DNA of 64,000 nt from Cheiracanthium punctorium (taxonomy: Eukaryota; Arthropoda; Arachnida; Araneae; Cheiracanthiidae), in NCBI GenBank assembly GCA_038373885.1, contig JAWZYV010012355.1:1-64000 (forward strand), written 5' to 3'. Shown one piece after another: positions 11,248 through 20,837 of the stretch. A program made the position numbers and the translations under genes. Positions within the stretch are counted from its first letter, which is position 1; the number at the start of each line of letters is the position of its first letter. The notes beneath the pieces are model-generated. The model was not told where the DNA came from. It saw only the letters and a program-made list of their open reading frames with translations, and searched no databases.

Positions 11248-11420
11248 GGTACTTACGTATTGTCCCGGCGGTCATTCCCGCCAAACTGTTTTTTCGTCAA
11301 ATGAGTTGCCAAACTGTTGCCAATCGTATTCAAAACCATTAATAATTTCATGTGCCCGGCATTTATTTCGGCAAAAAAATCACTTGTCTTGGCAAACCGC
11401 CGGGATAATACGTAAGTACC
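11248..11420. mobile_element. Palindromic MITE, 8-bp TSD
   Basis: The element begins GGTACTTACGTATTGTCCCG and ends with its inverse (CGGGATAATACGTAAGTACC). The flanking 8 bp are identical (CTTTTCTT at 11240-11247 and 11421-11428). The interior is largely self-complementary (GCCAAACTGTT, CGGCA and AAAT blocks). Relatives sit at 58059-58175 and 59604-59774. The 8-bp duplication fits hAT or Merlin, and I cannot choose between them. Confidence 0.85.
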
Positions 11421-11428
11421 CTTTTCTT

Positions 11429-11785
11429 TACTTATGCTTTTTAATTTTGCGTAAAATCAACATAATTTCCATGTTTTTCAAATGCATGTGATTTTACAAA
11501 TATAATTTCTGCTTTATTTTAAAAGCATAAATCATTTTGTGCGGGCGATAAAACGGCTTTTAATTAATAGTTAGAAAAGTAGTTAAAATTTCAAAATTCT
11601 GAGCCTCAGGTGCACTTTACCGAAGTCATGGGCTCAGTCATGCTCAAATTTTCAAAGCTCTGCTTTCTGTAGATTTGTATGGATAACATTCATTTTTATT
11701 ATTATAGATAGATAGATTTGGCATAAAACTGGCTTAATTTTCGTGGTATTAATGTTTTTCAGATGCACGCGCATCTTTGTTGAAG
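11429..11785. other. Repeat sequence interrupted by the Penelope insertion
   Basis: The segment near 11541-11610 (GGGCGATAAAACGGC, TTTTAATTAATAGTTAG) resembles 13995-14085 on the far side of the Penelope element. Both are probably units of one Helitron-like element whose 5' end is at 14222. Confidence 0.45.
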
Positions 11786-11797
11786 TAATAGCATTCT

Positions 11798-12194
11798 AAA
11801 GTAATTAAAAAACTTTGTAAAAAACACACATAAGAAGTAAAAGGAAAAAGGATACGCGTTTCGTTCAAAAATTGTTTTGAACTTCTTCAGTCCAAGCTCT
11901 TCGACGTAAAGAACACAGGAACAGGGAACTGAAAGGAGAAAAAAACAAGCAAGATGTTGCCACAAGGGGCAAAGAAAAGTCGAACAAAACCACGGAGAGG
12001 GGAGAAAAAAATTAAAAAGGGGGATAGAAAGGAAAGGAAAGAAGCACAAAAAATACAGAAATAAAAAAGGAACAAAGAAAAATAATAAAAAAGGGAACAC
12101 ACAAGTACAAACACACACACAAAAAAGAGAAAACAGAACAAACAAAAAAAAAAAAAACAAATAGCACACGTATTTTTTTTTTTTTTTTTTTTTT
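11798..12194 (-). repeat. Left inverted pLTR of the PLE
   Basis: It is the reverse complement, with few differences, of 13526-13918, from TAAAGTAATTAAAAAACTTT through the AC-rich and poly-T end. The C/T-rich frames read from it on either strand are compositional artefacts. Confidence 0.85.
11850..11893 (-). ncRNA. Candidate hammerhead ribozyme, left pLTR
   Basis: On the minus strand this is the same 44-nt sequence as 13822-13865: GGA, CTGAAGA, an 8-bp stem II, GAAA, CGCGTA, TCC. See the right copy for the folding argument. Conservation in both pLTR copies is expected from duplication and does not by itself prove function. Confidence 0.5.
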
Positions 12195-12213
12195 GTAAAA
12201 TGCTAACTGTAAC

Positions 12214-13437
12214 ATGCTAACTAACTGTAAAATGCTAACTAATTGTAAAATGCTTTCTCTTGATGTTAAATCTTTATTCACTAATGTTCCTATCCAAGGT
12301 GCGATTGACTGTTTGGAAAAGCGTTTACGCGAGTTTCATTATTCTTCTATTGAGATTAAAGAGTTTATAGCTTTAGTAAGCGTTTGTATTAAACAAACTG
12401 CTTTCATTTTTAATGGCTCTTTCTATAAACAAACCGAGGGTCTTGCTATGGGTAATTCTCTCTCACCTCTCTTATGTGATATTTATATGCATTATTTTGA
12501 AGAGAAACTCTTCAAGGTCTTTAATTTTCCGTGCTGGGTCAGATATGTTGACGATACTTTCGTTCTAGTGGATTCCAATTGTGATATTTCTAATTTACTT
12601 TTGATCGTTAATTCTGTTGATCCGTGTATCCAATTTACTCTAGAAGAGGAGTGCAACAATTCTTTACCTTTTTTGGATGTTCTTGTTTCTAGGAATCCTG
12701 ACGGTTTCTCTACTTCTGTTTTCCGCAAGCCCTTTTCTATATCTTTACCTCCTCATGCCCTATCTAATCATCCTTACCAGCAAAAACTTTCTGCTTTTTA
12801 CACTTATGTGTTTCGTGCTATCAAAATTTGCTCTGATTCTTCTTCTCTTAATAATGAAATTAGTTACTTAAAATCCTTAGCTGTTTCTCGTGGTTTTAGC
12901 CCCTCTATTATTGATAAAGCTGTTTCTAAATTTAATAAGCCTAATACTTCTACTAATACTATTAATTTTCACAACGAATTAATTGTACTACCTTTCTTTT
13001 CACCTTTATGCTACAAAATTTCTAAACTTCTCAAAAATTTCGGTTTCAAAGTCATTTTTAAACCTGTTAATAAACTTAAATTTTCTTCCCTTAAAGATCC
13101 TATTCCTACTGAGAACCGTTGGGGTGTTTATTATATTCCTTGTGAATCTTGTGATTTGGGCTATATTGGTCAGACCAGAAGAGCTCTCAAATTTAGGCTC
13201 AAAGAGCATGAGAGATATGTCTCTAAGCACGATCTTTCCAAATCTTCTATTGCCTCACATTGTTGGAATTCCAATCATCGATTTCAGTTTTCTAAGGCTA
13301 AGATTTTGTGCACTCCTCAGTCTTTGTCCCATCTGGATTTTTTGGAAGGTTTTTCCATTACCCAGCACTTAGATCGTCTTGTGAACGATGGTTCTTCCGT
13401 TCCTTTCGTTCATTCTGCTTGGAAGTTGCTGTTGTAA
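12214..13437 (+). pseudogene. PLE reverse transcriptase with C-terminal GIY-YIG endonuclease
   Basis: The 407-residue frame starts inside a short tandem repeat (MLTNCK twice), and real homology begins near residue 14 (LSLDVKSLFTNVP, RT motif 3). The palm follows, with GLAMGNSLSPLLCDIYM and the catalytic RYVDDTFV (D at residues 113-114). Near residues 303-325 is a GIY-YIG nuclease core: WGVYYIPCESC, then LGYIGQTRRALKFRLKEH, with the conserved arginines in place. This pairing of RT and GIY-YIG nuclease is diagnostic of endonuclease-bearing Penelope-like elements. The nuclease nicks the target and the RT primes on it. The N-terminal RT fingers are absent because of 5' truncation, so the apparent start is not genuine. 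The existing frame is otherwise uninterrupted, which suggests a fairly young copy. Confidence 0.93.
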
Positions 13438-13525
13438 GGTTCTTTTCACTTTCTTCGTCTAACCCCCCCCTTTCCTTTAATGTGTATGTACGTGTGTTAC
13501 TGTCTTTCTTTTTCGTTTTTATTTA

Positions 13526-13918
13526 AAAAAAAAAAAAAAAAAAAATACGTGTGCTATTTGTTTTTTGTTTGTTTGTTCTGTTTTCTCTTTTTTGTGTGTG
13601 TGTTTGTACTTGTGTGTTCCCTTTTTTATTATTTTTCTTTATTCCTTTTTTATTTCTGTATTTTTTGTGCTTCTTTCCTTTCCTTTCTATCCCCCTTTTT
13701 AATTTTTTTCTCCCCTCTCCGTGGTTTTGTTCGACTTTTCTTTGCCCCTTGTGGCAACATCTTGCTTGTTTTTTTTCTCCTTTCAGTTCCCTGTTCCTGT
13801 GTTCTTTACGTCGAAGAGCTTGGACTGAAGAAGTTCAAAACAATTTTTGAACGAAACGCGTATCCTTTTTCCTTTTACTTCTTATGTGTGTTTTTTACAA
13901 AGTTTTTTAATTACTTTA
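13526..13918 (+). repeat. Right inverted pLTR of the PLE
   Basis: It is the reverse complement of the left pLTR. It starts in a poly-A run (13526-13545), continues through a long T-rich stretch, and ends ATTACTTTA before the 35-bp tail. Confidence 0.85.
13822..13865 (+). ncRNA. Candidate hammerhead ribozyme, right pLTR
   Basis: The core reads CTGAAGA (13825-13831), which fits CUGANGA. Next come a perfect 8-bp stem II (GTTCAAAA 13833-13840 with TTTTGAAC 13845-13852, loop CAAT) and GAAA (13853-13856). ACGCGT (13856-13861) gives a minimal stem III, then A at the cleavage position, then TCC (13863-13865) pairing with GGA (13822-13824) as the base of stem I. Type I hammerheads with very short stem III are known from PLE pLTRs. 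Weak points are one unpaired A (13832) between the core and stem II, and a 2-nt loop III that would need dimer formation. Confidence 0.55.
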
Positions 13919-13965
13919 TCGTTTAACACCAGTATTTTGAGTGTTTTTTCAGTTAATAGCATTCT

Positions 13966-14222
13966 TGTTAGCTCAAAACATGAATCATTTGATACGGGCG
14001 AAACTCGCCAAGCATGGCAACGTAAAAACGGTTTTTAATTAATAATTAAAAAAGTTATTAAAAATCTAAAATTCTAAGTAGCCTATAACCATCTCCAGGG
14101 TCCCATCTATATCTAAACCAAAATGCATCCTAATCGATTCAGCGGTTTAGGCGTGAAAGCGTCATAAACAAACAAACAAACAAACAAACAACTCACTTTC
14201 GCATTTATAATATTAGTTAGGA
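13966..14222 (-). mobile_element. 5' end of a reversed Helitron-like element
   Basis: Read on the minus strand it begins TCCTAACTAATATTATAAAT followed by a GTTT-repeat tract, the same type of 5' end as the element at 10082-11203. The Penelope element at 11798-13953 is inserted in it. The CAAA repeat (14165-14190) is part of the end. Confidence 0.6.
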
Positions 14223-14639
14223 TAAGCTTAGGAAAACCTTTGTGTCCCTTTTGCAGCACATTGAGCGAAGGGACGAGCGCGAAATTCGGCACAGTTAAAG
14301 TTCGTATGGAGGTGGCTGTGCGAATACTTAAAATTTTTGTGTAATATGCTATTGCACCGTAAAAAATTAGAGAAATAATTTGGCACGCAGTATTTCGCGC
14401 CAAATCGGGCGATAGTTCCATTGTTGTGTCAATTTTGAAATAACAACACTTAAGTTTTTGCAGTACTATAGGGTTATAGTATTACAATAAAATTTGTAAA
14501 AAGTGAAATTATTCATTCGCCAGTTTAGTGAAAATGTTTTGAAATACATCGCCAATCAATAGCAGATGAAAATAACATTATATTATTAATGAGATGTGTA
14601 TGGAAATATTTCCAACCAAGCATATTCTCGTATTATATT

Positions 14640-16145
14640 GAAGTGAGTTATTCTAGCACCTAAAAATGATGATTGTGCATTTATTGATATTGATATACTT
14701 TGTCGAATACCTGGTGAACAGAGAACATATCATAGTTACGATATAATAATTTGCCATAATGACAATGAAATAAATAACTAATAATTTGCCATGATGACAG
14801 TGAAATCAGTAACTATAGAGTTTTTATATTTATTTATTTATTTTGTACTGGTGATTTGGATACTTTTCAAAATCGCCGAATAATTCAGATCTACACCAAT
14901 TGCGTACAAACCTAACGTGAATCACAGACCATCCTTTTCAGTATAGAAAGGATGGTCTATATATATACACTTCCCCTTTTCTATATTTTGCAATTTTAAT
15001 TCACTATATTTTTCCAGTTTTCATATTTTGGAACAAACGATTAATGTAAAAAATTAGAGAAGTAAATTGGCACGCAACATTTTACGCCTGTCGAGCGATG
15101 GATTCATTGCTGTGACGATTTTTAAATGACAACATTAGTTTAAAAATTACTAAGAGTTATAATATTTCCAACAAAATTTGTAAAAAAAGAAATTAGCTGA
15201 GGATTATCATAACCACGTGCATCCTAGAGCGGCACCTTATGTGTCAATTTCTGGAAACATACTCTCAGATAACATATTGAAGTCAGTTATAATGAACCTA
15301 AAAATGATGATTGAACTTTTATTAAAGCTGATTTAATCGAATATCTAACGAATAGAGAACATATCATCAAAGCTACGATAAAATGATTTGCTATGATGAC
15401 CATGAAATCAATAATTATCCAGTAGAGTTTTTGATTTCTTTGACTATGATTGGTTTAGTTTTTTTTTCCCGGTTAGTCGGGTGCAAGTGAAAAATTGCCA
15501 AATAATTTTGATCTGCGCCAAATGCTTTCAAACCTAAAACGTTTTCCAGTACATAGTTGTTTATCCCTTTCCATATTTTGGAAGTTTGATTAATTTCGTA
15601 TTTTAATTCCACATGTTTTCCCCAATTCCACAATATATAACCAATAAGCATACAAATTTCTTTTTAGTATATTGATATTTTTATATAAATTGAACTCTGT
15701 ACATAAACACTATTTAGTATACGGATTAAAATTTCCGGCTTTGTTTTGGGGAGCGACAGTGTTTCAGAAGTAGTCTTTAAACGTTTCCCAGAGAAAACAG
15801 TTGGCGGGAGCTGCGCCTGGATAAACGAAAAACACCATAGTTTGCCATCACATAAGTTAGTATTGGAAGTTAAATGCATCGTTATACTAATCAAAAACTT
15901 AAATACAAAGGAAGCATTAGTCAATGGAACAAGAATGCGCATCAAGTTTATATATCGTAATGTTATTGATTGCGAAATTTGAACTATAACCGCAGGCAAT
16001 AAAAGAATTTTTATTCCACTCATAAATTATTCTGGTAATATTTTACCATATCCTTTCAAAAATCTCAATTTGCAAATATACCTGCATTTGCGATGACAGT
16101 AAATAAATCTCAAGGACAGCAAGTGAAAATTTATTGCGGCAGTAA
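14640..16145 (+). pseudogene. Decayed Helitron helicase (Pif1-type), with internal tandem duplication
   Basis: From 14653 the plus strand encodes LAPKNDDCAFID, then IPGEQRTYHSYD, a signature stretch of the Rep/helicase protein of Helitrons. The region 14353-14900 is repeated, diverged, at about 15047-15510 (period about 694 bp). Further on, 15862-15980 gives ILIKNLNTKEALVNGTRMRI and NVIDCEI, followed by a stop, then RIFIPLINYSGN, a frameshift, and MTVNKSQGQQ near 16095, the helicase motif VI region. The protein would unwind and mobilise single-stranded transposon DNA. Stops, frameshifts and the duplication make it a pseudogene. No Rep nuclease part is visible. Confidence 0.8.
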
Positions 16146-17155
16146 GTTTTTATAGATCGTAAGTGGCCTCTGCAAGTAGAGTTCAATCATTCGACGATTT
16201 AAGATTCTATAGCTCCGAACATAATGGACCTTTAGCCGAGGACGGCTCTAATTTTCGGAGTGGGCCGGAGGAATTTTCGGAGTGGGCCACTAGACTTTTT
16301 AGATTAGCCTAAATTGTTCAAAGCGCAAACTGAACGTGTGAAATCGCACGGGAACGTGTGAAATCCAAGATTCGTAGAGGGAGATGACCCCTATGACCCA
16401 CTCGCTGGAGCTACCTTTGCATTTAGGAAAATATGATAGTTTTTACAAAAATATCGTCTTCACAGAAAAGTGTGGTGTTTGTAAAGTGAAATTGTACAAA
16501 ACTGGTCACTATAGATAAATGGTCTCTTAGCCAAGAGGGTCACTTTAGTAGGTAGTAGGTTCCACTGTATATGGAATATTGAGACATACTCTTTGATAGG
16601 AGAACTTTATTCACGCCCAAATAAAAAAATTAATGCTTTATGGTCGAATTTTGACCACTGGCAGACAACTAGTTTTAACAAATACAAAAATATATGAAAA
16701 TTTAAATTCTTTTCTTAATCAAAAATCGCATATATTTAAGAAATTTAGTGTCACAAGAATAAATTAAATAGTTACATTTAAGTGAATTTATTAAAATCCA
16801 TTATTTAAAGAAATTAATGCCCGTCAATACTGACATCAACGTTCGTTGTTTAGACAGTCTTGTAAATATTTATATTTCACAATATGCTTGAAATCCACAA
16901 AACTGATCGCTGATACCTCAGAAAAATGAGTTATTTTCAATTTTTTAAATAGCAACTTAACATTTAACTCCTTTTTGTAGTGCATGTCTGAAAATATACT
17001 ATTATTTTTTTTTTAATTAAATTATGTGAAATCCCTTATATGCAGTTATTTTAAAACAAGACTTTACTTCTCGATGCTAGTGTCTCAATTCGAACATCTG
17101 CAAAGCATGTTCAACGATACTTCAACTATTTTGTTCATTATTGGTGACTGAAGTG
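16146..17155. other. Non-coding, with a hAT-type terminal remnant
   Basis: A direct repeat of AATTTTCGGAGTGGGCC occurs twice at about 16252-16288. At 16498-16567 the sequence read on the minus strand begins CAGTGGAACCTACTACC followed by AAAGTGACC, a terminal form like that at 7548. No partner end was found. The rest is AT-rich and unassigned. Confidence 0.4.
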
Positions 17156-17159
17156 TAAA

Positions 17160-17340
17160 GGTTCGGGGATTTCTGACCTATCGCGCGGCTGTCGATTTAA
17201 CGGTCAGGAGTTTTGAGATGTTTTCTCTAGATGTGAATACGCTCTAGAATGCCTTAAAAAATCGTCTGCTCAAGGCGTTCCTCCCTTAACAGATAGCTCT
17301 AGTGTGCTTTTCTTTAACAAAATATACACAAGATGAAATG
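17160..17340 (+). mobile_element. SINE-body-like repeat (distant family A)
   Basis: It shares the order of family A words in diverged form: CTGTCGATTTAACGGTCAGG, GTTTTGAGATG, TCTAGATGTGAATACG and a closing TAGTGTGCTTTT. The same arrangement recurs at 39930-40112 (CTGTAAATCTAACAGTTCAG, AGTGTGCTTTT). No tRNA head is visible in either. Confidence 0.45.
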
Positions 17341-17691
17341 TTCCAATCTAACATTCTTATTCATAAACTGCAGATGTTTTAATCTTCTTAGATTCATTGT
17401 AAAGCCGAGAGAGAACTGTATGCTACTGTCGATAGTACTTTAAAAAAAGTAATAACACTTCCCCCCCCCATTCTGTACCAAATATTAAAGAAAAATTAGT
17501 CACCTTCTAACGCCTCAATCATGGAATGTAAGGGGCGGCAAACTGAAGCTCCGCCCGGGGCGCCAATAACCCTCGGTACGCCACTGCTTCCAAAGCCCCA
17601 AAAATATAACGGCCGATCCCTCTAAGAGGCCAGTTTTGTTAGCGAATGCCCAAGACTGCGTCACGCATCTGTATTGAAACAAAAGCCTTAA

Positions 17692-17919
17692 TTTGATTTT
17701 GGGAATACGGCCGATTATCTACACAAGGGATCTAGGCTGAGGAGGGGGGTGCCCTCCATCGCGGACTTTCTACTGCGTCCTAACCCGTGTTAACGCGAAG
17801 TTTCGGAGAAACCCGCGTAAAACTCCGAACGGGCTGAGTGGACGGACACGACCTCGGTTCGAACGAGGAACCTTCTGTCTACCAGTTCAGAGCGCTATGC
17901 GCTCGGCCACTGGTCGAGT
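17692..17919 (-). mobile_element. tRNA-derived SINE, family A, most complete copy
   Basis: The minus strand reads CTCGACCAGTGGCCGAGCGC, then a TAGCGC arm, CTGAACTGGTAGACAGAAGG, and a perfect B box (CGTTCGAACC, complement of 17856-17865). The family A body follows, ending in ATCCCTTGTGTAGATAATCG. The head folds like a class II tRNA. It lies just outside the right end of the 9.9-kb element. Confidence 0.8.
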
Positions 17920-18408
17920 ATACTTAAGCAAACGGCGCTCAATGAATGTTTCAAATGGTACACATATACAGGGGGAATCTAAACTCTTGGGCGAAACTTT
18001 AAGGGGTGATAGGGCACATAATAAGGAATCAGAATCACATAGCAATGTGGGGTCAAAAACGCAGTTTTCACTTAACCGGTAATAATCACTTTGTGAAAAG
18101 TATTGAAGTGTTCGTCTAATTTCTTAACCAAGTTTCATAAACAATAGGCTCGTCTCCAAAAATTTCATCCATGAAATAAAATAGAATTCTTGAACTATGA
18201 ATTTTGGTCTTCTGTTTTCGGAGAAAAATACATTAGTTTCTGACGAACAATGGTAGGAAAGTGCACTGTTGTTTCAGCACTTTTTCCAAAGCGATTGTTA
18301 ACAGCTATGTTGTCGACCACACATTGCTATGTGATTCTGATTCCTTCTTATGTGCCCTTTCACCTGTTAAAGTTTTGTCCAAGAGTTTAGATTAACCCTG
18401 TATACTGT

Positions 18409-18583
18409 AGCGTAGCCAAGGGGAAAGATAGGGTGTCACAACCCCCCATGAAGAATTTTTGCCATACAAAATGTATATTCTTCACTCCCTTATTACACAC
18501 ACGTATACATTCATATATGTGCGTTGCAGTATATGTATGTATACCTTTTCCCCCCCATGAAAAATTTCTGGCTACGCCATTGA
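18409..18583 (+). mobile_element. hAT-type MITE, family B (old copy)
   Basis: It starts CTGTAGCGTAGCCAAGG and ends TGGCTACGCCATTG. The interior matches the MITEs at 41368 and 61454 (TGCCATACAAAATGTATATT, CTTCACTCCCTTAT, GTTGCAGT). The 8-bp flanks match at only 5 of 8 positions, so it is older than the other copies. Confidence 0.7.
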
Positions 18584-19161
18584 CTGTAGTAGTATAAAAT
18601 AAATATGCAGGCTATAATACTAAATATTTTTTTTTGTTGGTAGGATGATGAAATATGCAAAGAAATTTTTAATATTTCATAATATACATATAACATTATA
18701 AATAAAAGCCCATTGAAAATCTCATATTTCTGGAACTACGCAGTTTAATTCAGTGAACAAAGAAATCCGCGTTCAAAAACTGCAATTACTACACGGTCCC
18801 AAGCAATTCCTTTGTAACTTTGTAGACGGTCCGGCAGCCAGCCACAAAGGCATCCTAAAAGTCATAACAAACCCTGGAAAAACCGCTGCCCAGTTTTAGC
18901 TTTTGGCCAATGGTTGCAAGTCTTTTGTGGTCATGTAACACGACGTCAAAAGGTTTTAAAAGGACCGGCAACAGGTCAGAAGCAGACTCTCCGTGTGACG
19001 CAGCTGCCTAAGAAAGATGTATCCAGTCATACATTAAAATGATGTAATCGTAGTTCGACTCCGTTCTTTTCATCCATCGGCAGCCGTAAGGCGTGCCCAC
19101 ACGATATATACCGGCGGAGGCCGTGACGTACCTCAGGACCGCAGATATCGTCATTTGCATA
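18584..19161. other. Unassigned, ending at a Tc1-type terminus
   Basis: No gene is visible. The GC-richer stretch 18800-19160 probably belongs to the DNA element whose right terminus is at 19162-19190. Confidence 0.35.
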
Positions 19162-19190
19162 GGTGTCCAAATACTTATTGGTAGACAGTG
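19162..19190 (-). mobile_element. Tc1-like terminal inverted repeat
   Basis: These 29 bp are the exact reverse complement of the left terminus of the Tc1-like element at 35947-35975, and a TA follows. They mark the right end of a related element, but no opposite end or transposase was found nearby. Confidence 0.75.
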
Positions 19191-19314
19191 TATTCTATGA
19201 ATTAGTAATTTTTTAAAAATTTAATTCTTGTTTTCACCATGCATTATGTACGCTCTTGTTTCGCTGGATTGGTAGGGGAGCGGTATTGAAATATTCACTA
19301 GAAAAGGGGGCACC

Positions 19315-19342
19315 AGCTCAAAAAAGGTTGGGAACCTATGAA
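19315..19342. mobile_element. Right-end remnant of a hAT-type element
   Basis: The sequence AAAAAAGGTTGGGAACCTATG is the reverse of the common hAT terminus CATAGGTTCCCAACC. No left partner is visible. Confidence 0.4.
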
Positions 19343-19543
19343 TCTGGAGTCAAACTTACACTGTCTTTCGAATTTATTTATCAAGATGAATCGACTGCGA
19401 AGACTAAAATAATCATTTTAGTCTTGCCGTGTGTAAATTTTTGCCGTTTTGGTATTCTGCAACTATTTTTTTTTCTCACGGCGCGACTCTTCATGCAGCT
19501 GTCAACTAGTTACGCGTCTGATTTATTTTTCTACATTTTGTGT

Positions 19544-19577
<34 letters not shown>

Positions 19578-19662
19578 ACAAAAATGTTGTTTATATTTTG
19601 AAGAGAAGTAAGTTCATGTGTATTTTATAGACTGTAAGTTATTATTATTTCTGAAAATTAAA

Positions 19663-20571
19663 ATGTCTAAAATGAATAACAATTTTCAAATTCTAGTGCC
19701 TGTCTTTGAGGGCTGTGTTGAACAGATAGATCATTTTTTTTCTTTGGTCAGTGAGCTTTCAAAAATTAATAAATGAGACTCACAAAAAACATTGTTGTTT
19801 GTTAAATCCAAGTTATCTGGCCCTGCCTTAACTTATTATTTGGAAAACAAACGTTTACAAAATATCACTGACATTGATAAATTAAAGCTGGAATTTGAAA
19901 ATTTCTTTAAAGTTTCTGAAAATGCCTCTTTGAACAGTCTTAATAATTTAATTTTGTTACCTCATGAATCTATTAAGAATTTTTCTCATAGATTAAATGT
20001 GCTTGCAAACAAAGTATATCAAATTGATGATGATGAGGCTTTAGATAAAATAAAATATGTGAGATTTGTTCAGGCATTGCCATCTCAGTTTCGTGTCAAA
20101 ATCTTAGTAGAAAAAATTCAATTGTATACTGATGCGCTCAACAGAGCTCAAGAATTGCAGAATATAAGCAATTCTGAAAAAAGTTTGTCACTGAGTATTG
20201 AACATCCTTCGATTTCCGACCAGTTACAAAATTTAGCAGACCAAGTGAATGATCTGTCTTTAAAATCTAGTGTACCCAGTAAGGATAATTCCAGTGACAA
20301 CACAAAATGTACAGGTTATGCTGCTAGAGATAAATTCCATAATACTTTTGTTAAAAATAGAGATTTTCACCCTAGAAGGTTTACTTATGATGCTAGACCT
20401 CGTTATAGAACACAAAATGTAACCTGTCAAATATGTTTTAGGGCTGGGCATTCTGCTCAATCCTGTTACAGCTACATAAATTTGCTGAAAAGATCAAGAT
20501 CAACTCAAAATAATGCTCGGGTTACTCAAGTGTTCAAAAATCAAGCAATTTTTCTCAGACACATAATTTAA
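19663..20571 (+). pseudogene. Gypsy-type retrotransposon Gag with one in-frame stop
   Basis: An ATG at 19663 opens a frame that meets a TGA at 19774-19776 and continues in the same frame to a TAA at 20571. The conserved gag helical block runs through PALTYYLENK, a KVSENASLNSL stretch and FVQALPSQFRVKIL. A CCHC zinc knuckle of spacing C-x2-C-x4-H-x4-C (CQICFRAGHSAQSC) starts at 20425. Gag packages the element RNA. The stop, and a poly-A tract about 90 bp upstream, suggest an inactive copy. I could not place LTRs with confidence. Confidence 0.82.
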
Positions 20572-20837
20572 ACTTGAGAGGAGGTGCAGTTTTGCTGGTG
20601 GGGCTGCATCCCAGGAATGTAAACACACATCAGACAGTGCAGGTCTTGTTAATTTTGTTAATAATGATGCTGAAATGGCTTATTTACCTAACTTGACACA
20701 CGAATGTCGTGTTAAATCTGTATGAACTTCTACTGTTTCCAAAATTTCTTTAGCTTCTAATGCTCAAACTCAGACACTTGACACTGTTGAATTGATTTCT
20801 AATGTACATGATAACTCACCTATTTTGCCTGTTATAA

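Larger units (their letters stand above)
11798..13953 (+). mobile_element. Penelope-like retroelement (PLE), 5'-truncated, with inverted pLTRs
   Basis: A reverse-transcriptase/GIY-YIG ORF lies between inverted repeats of about 390 bp (11798-12194 and 13526-13918). A 35-bp tail follows the right repeat (13919-13953). The whole is flanked by a 12-bp target duplication (TAATAGCATTCT at 11786-11797 and 13954-13965). Inverted partial pLTRs, a short unpaired tail and TSDs of variable length are known PLE traits. Each pLTR carries the same candidate hammerhead ribozyme. The ORF lacks its N-terminal part, so this copy is probably dead. Confidence 0.9.
7703..17586. mobile_element. hAT-type element, 9.9 kb, containing other transposons
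   Basis: The left end is CAGTGGCGTAGCAAGG followed by GCCCCGGGCGGCAAGCTGA. The right end, reverse-complemented, is CAGTGGCGTACCGAGG followed by GCCCCGGGCGGAGCTTCAG. The ends thus pair over more than 50 bp with gaps. The 8 bp outside match exactly (CTTCCAAA at 7695-7702 and 17587-17594). No hAT transposase is visible, and most of the length is later insertions: SINEs, a Helitron-like element, a MITE, a Penelope-like element and a Helitron helicase remnant. An alternative is that the two ends belong to a much smaller original element, since inflated by insertions. Confidence 0.78.

Noticed and set aside
11759..12281. Phe/Leu-rich 'membrane protein' frames (also 13480-13926)
   Set aside because: They come from the pyrimidine-rich Penelope pLTRs and occur in two overlapping frames and both copies.
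17842..17919. Possible functional tRNA gene on the minus strand
   Set aside because: The A and B boxes are good, but the body and repeats at 8455 and 10735 show it is the head of a SINE. The acceptor stem does not close cleanly.
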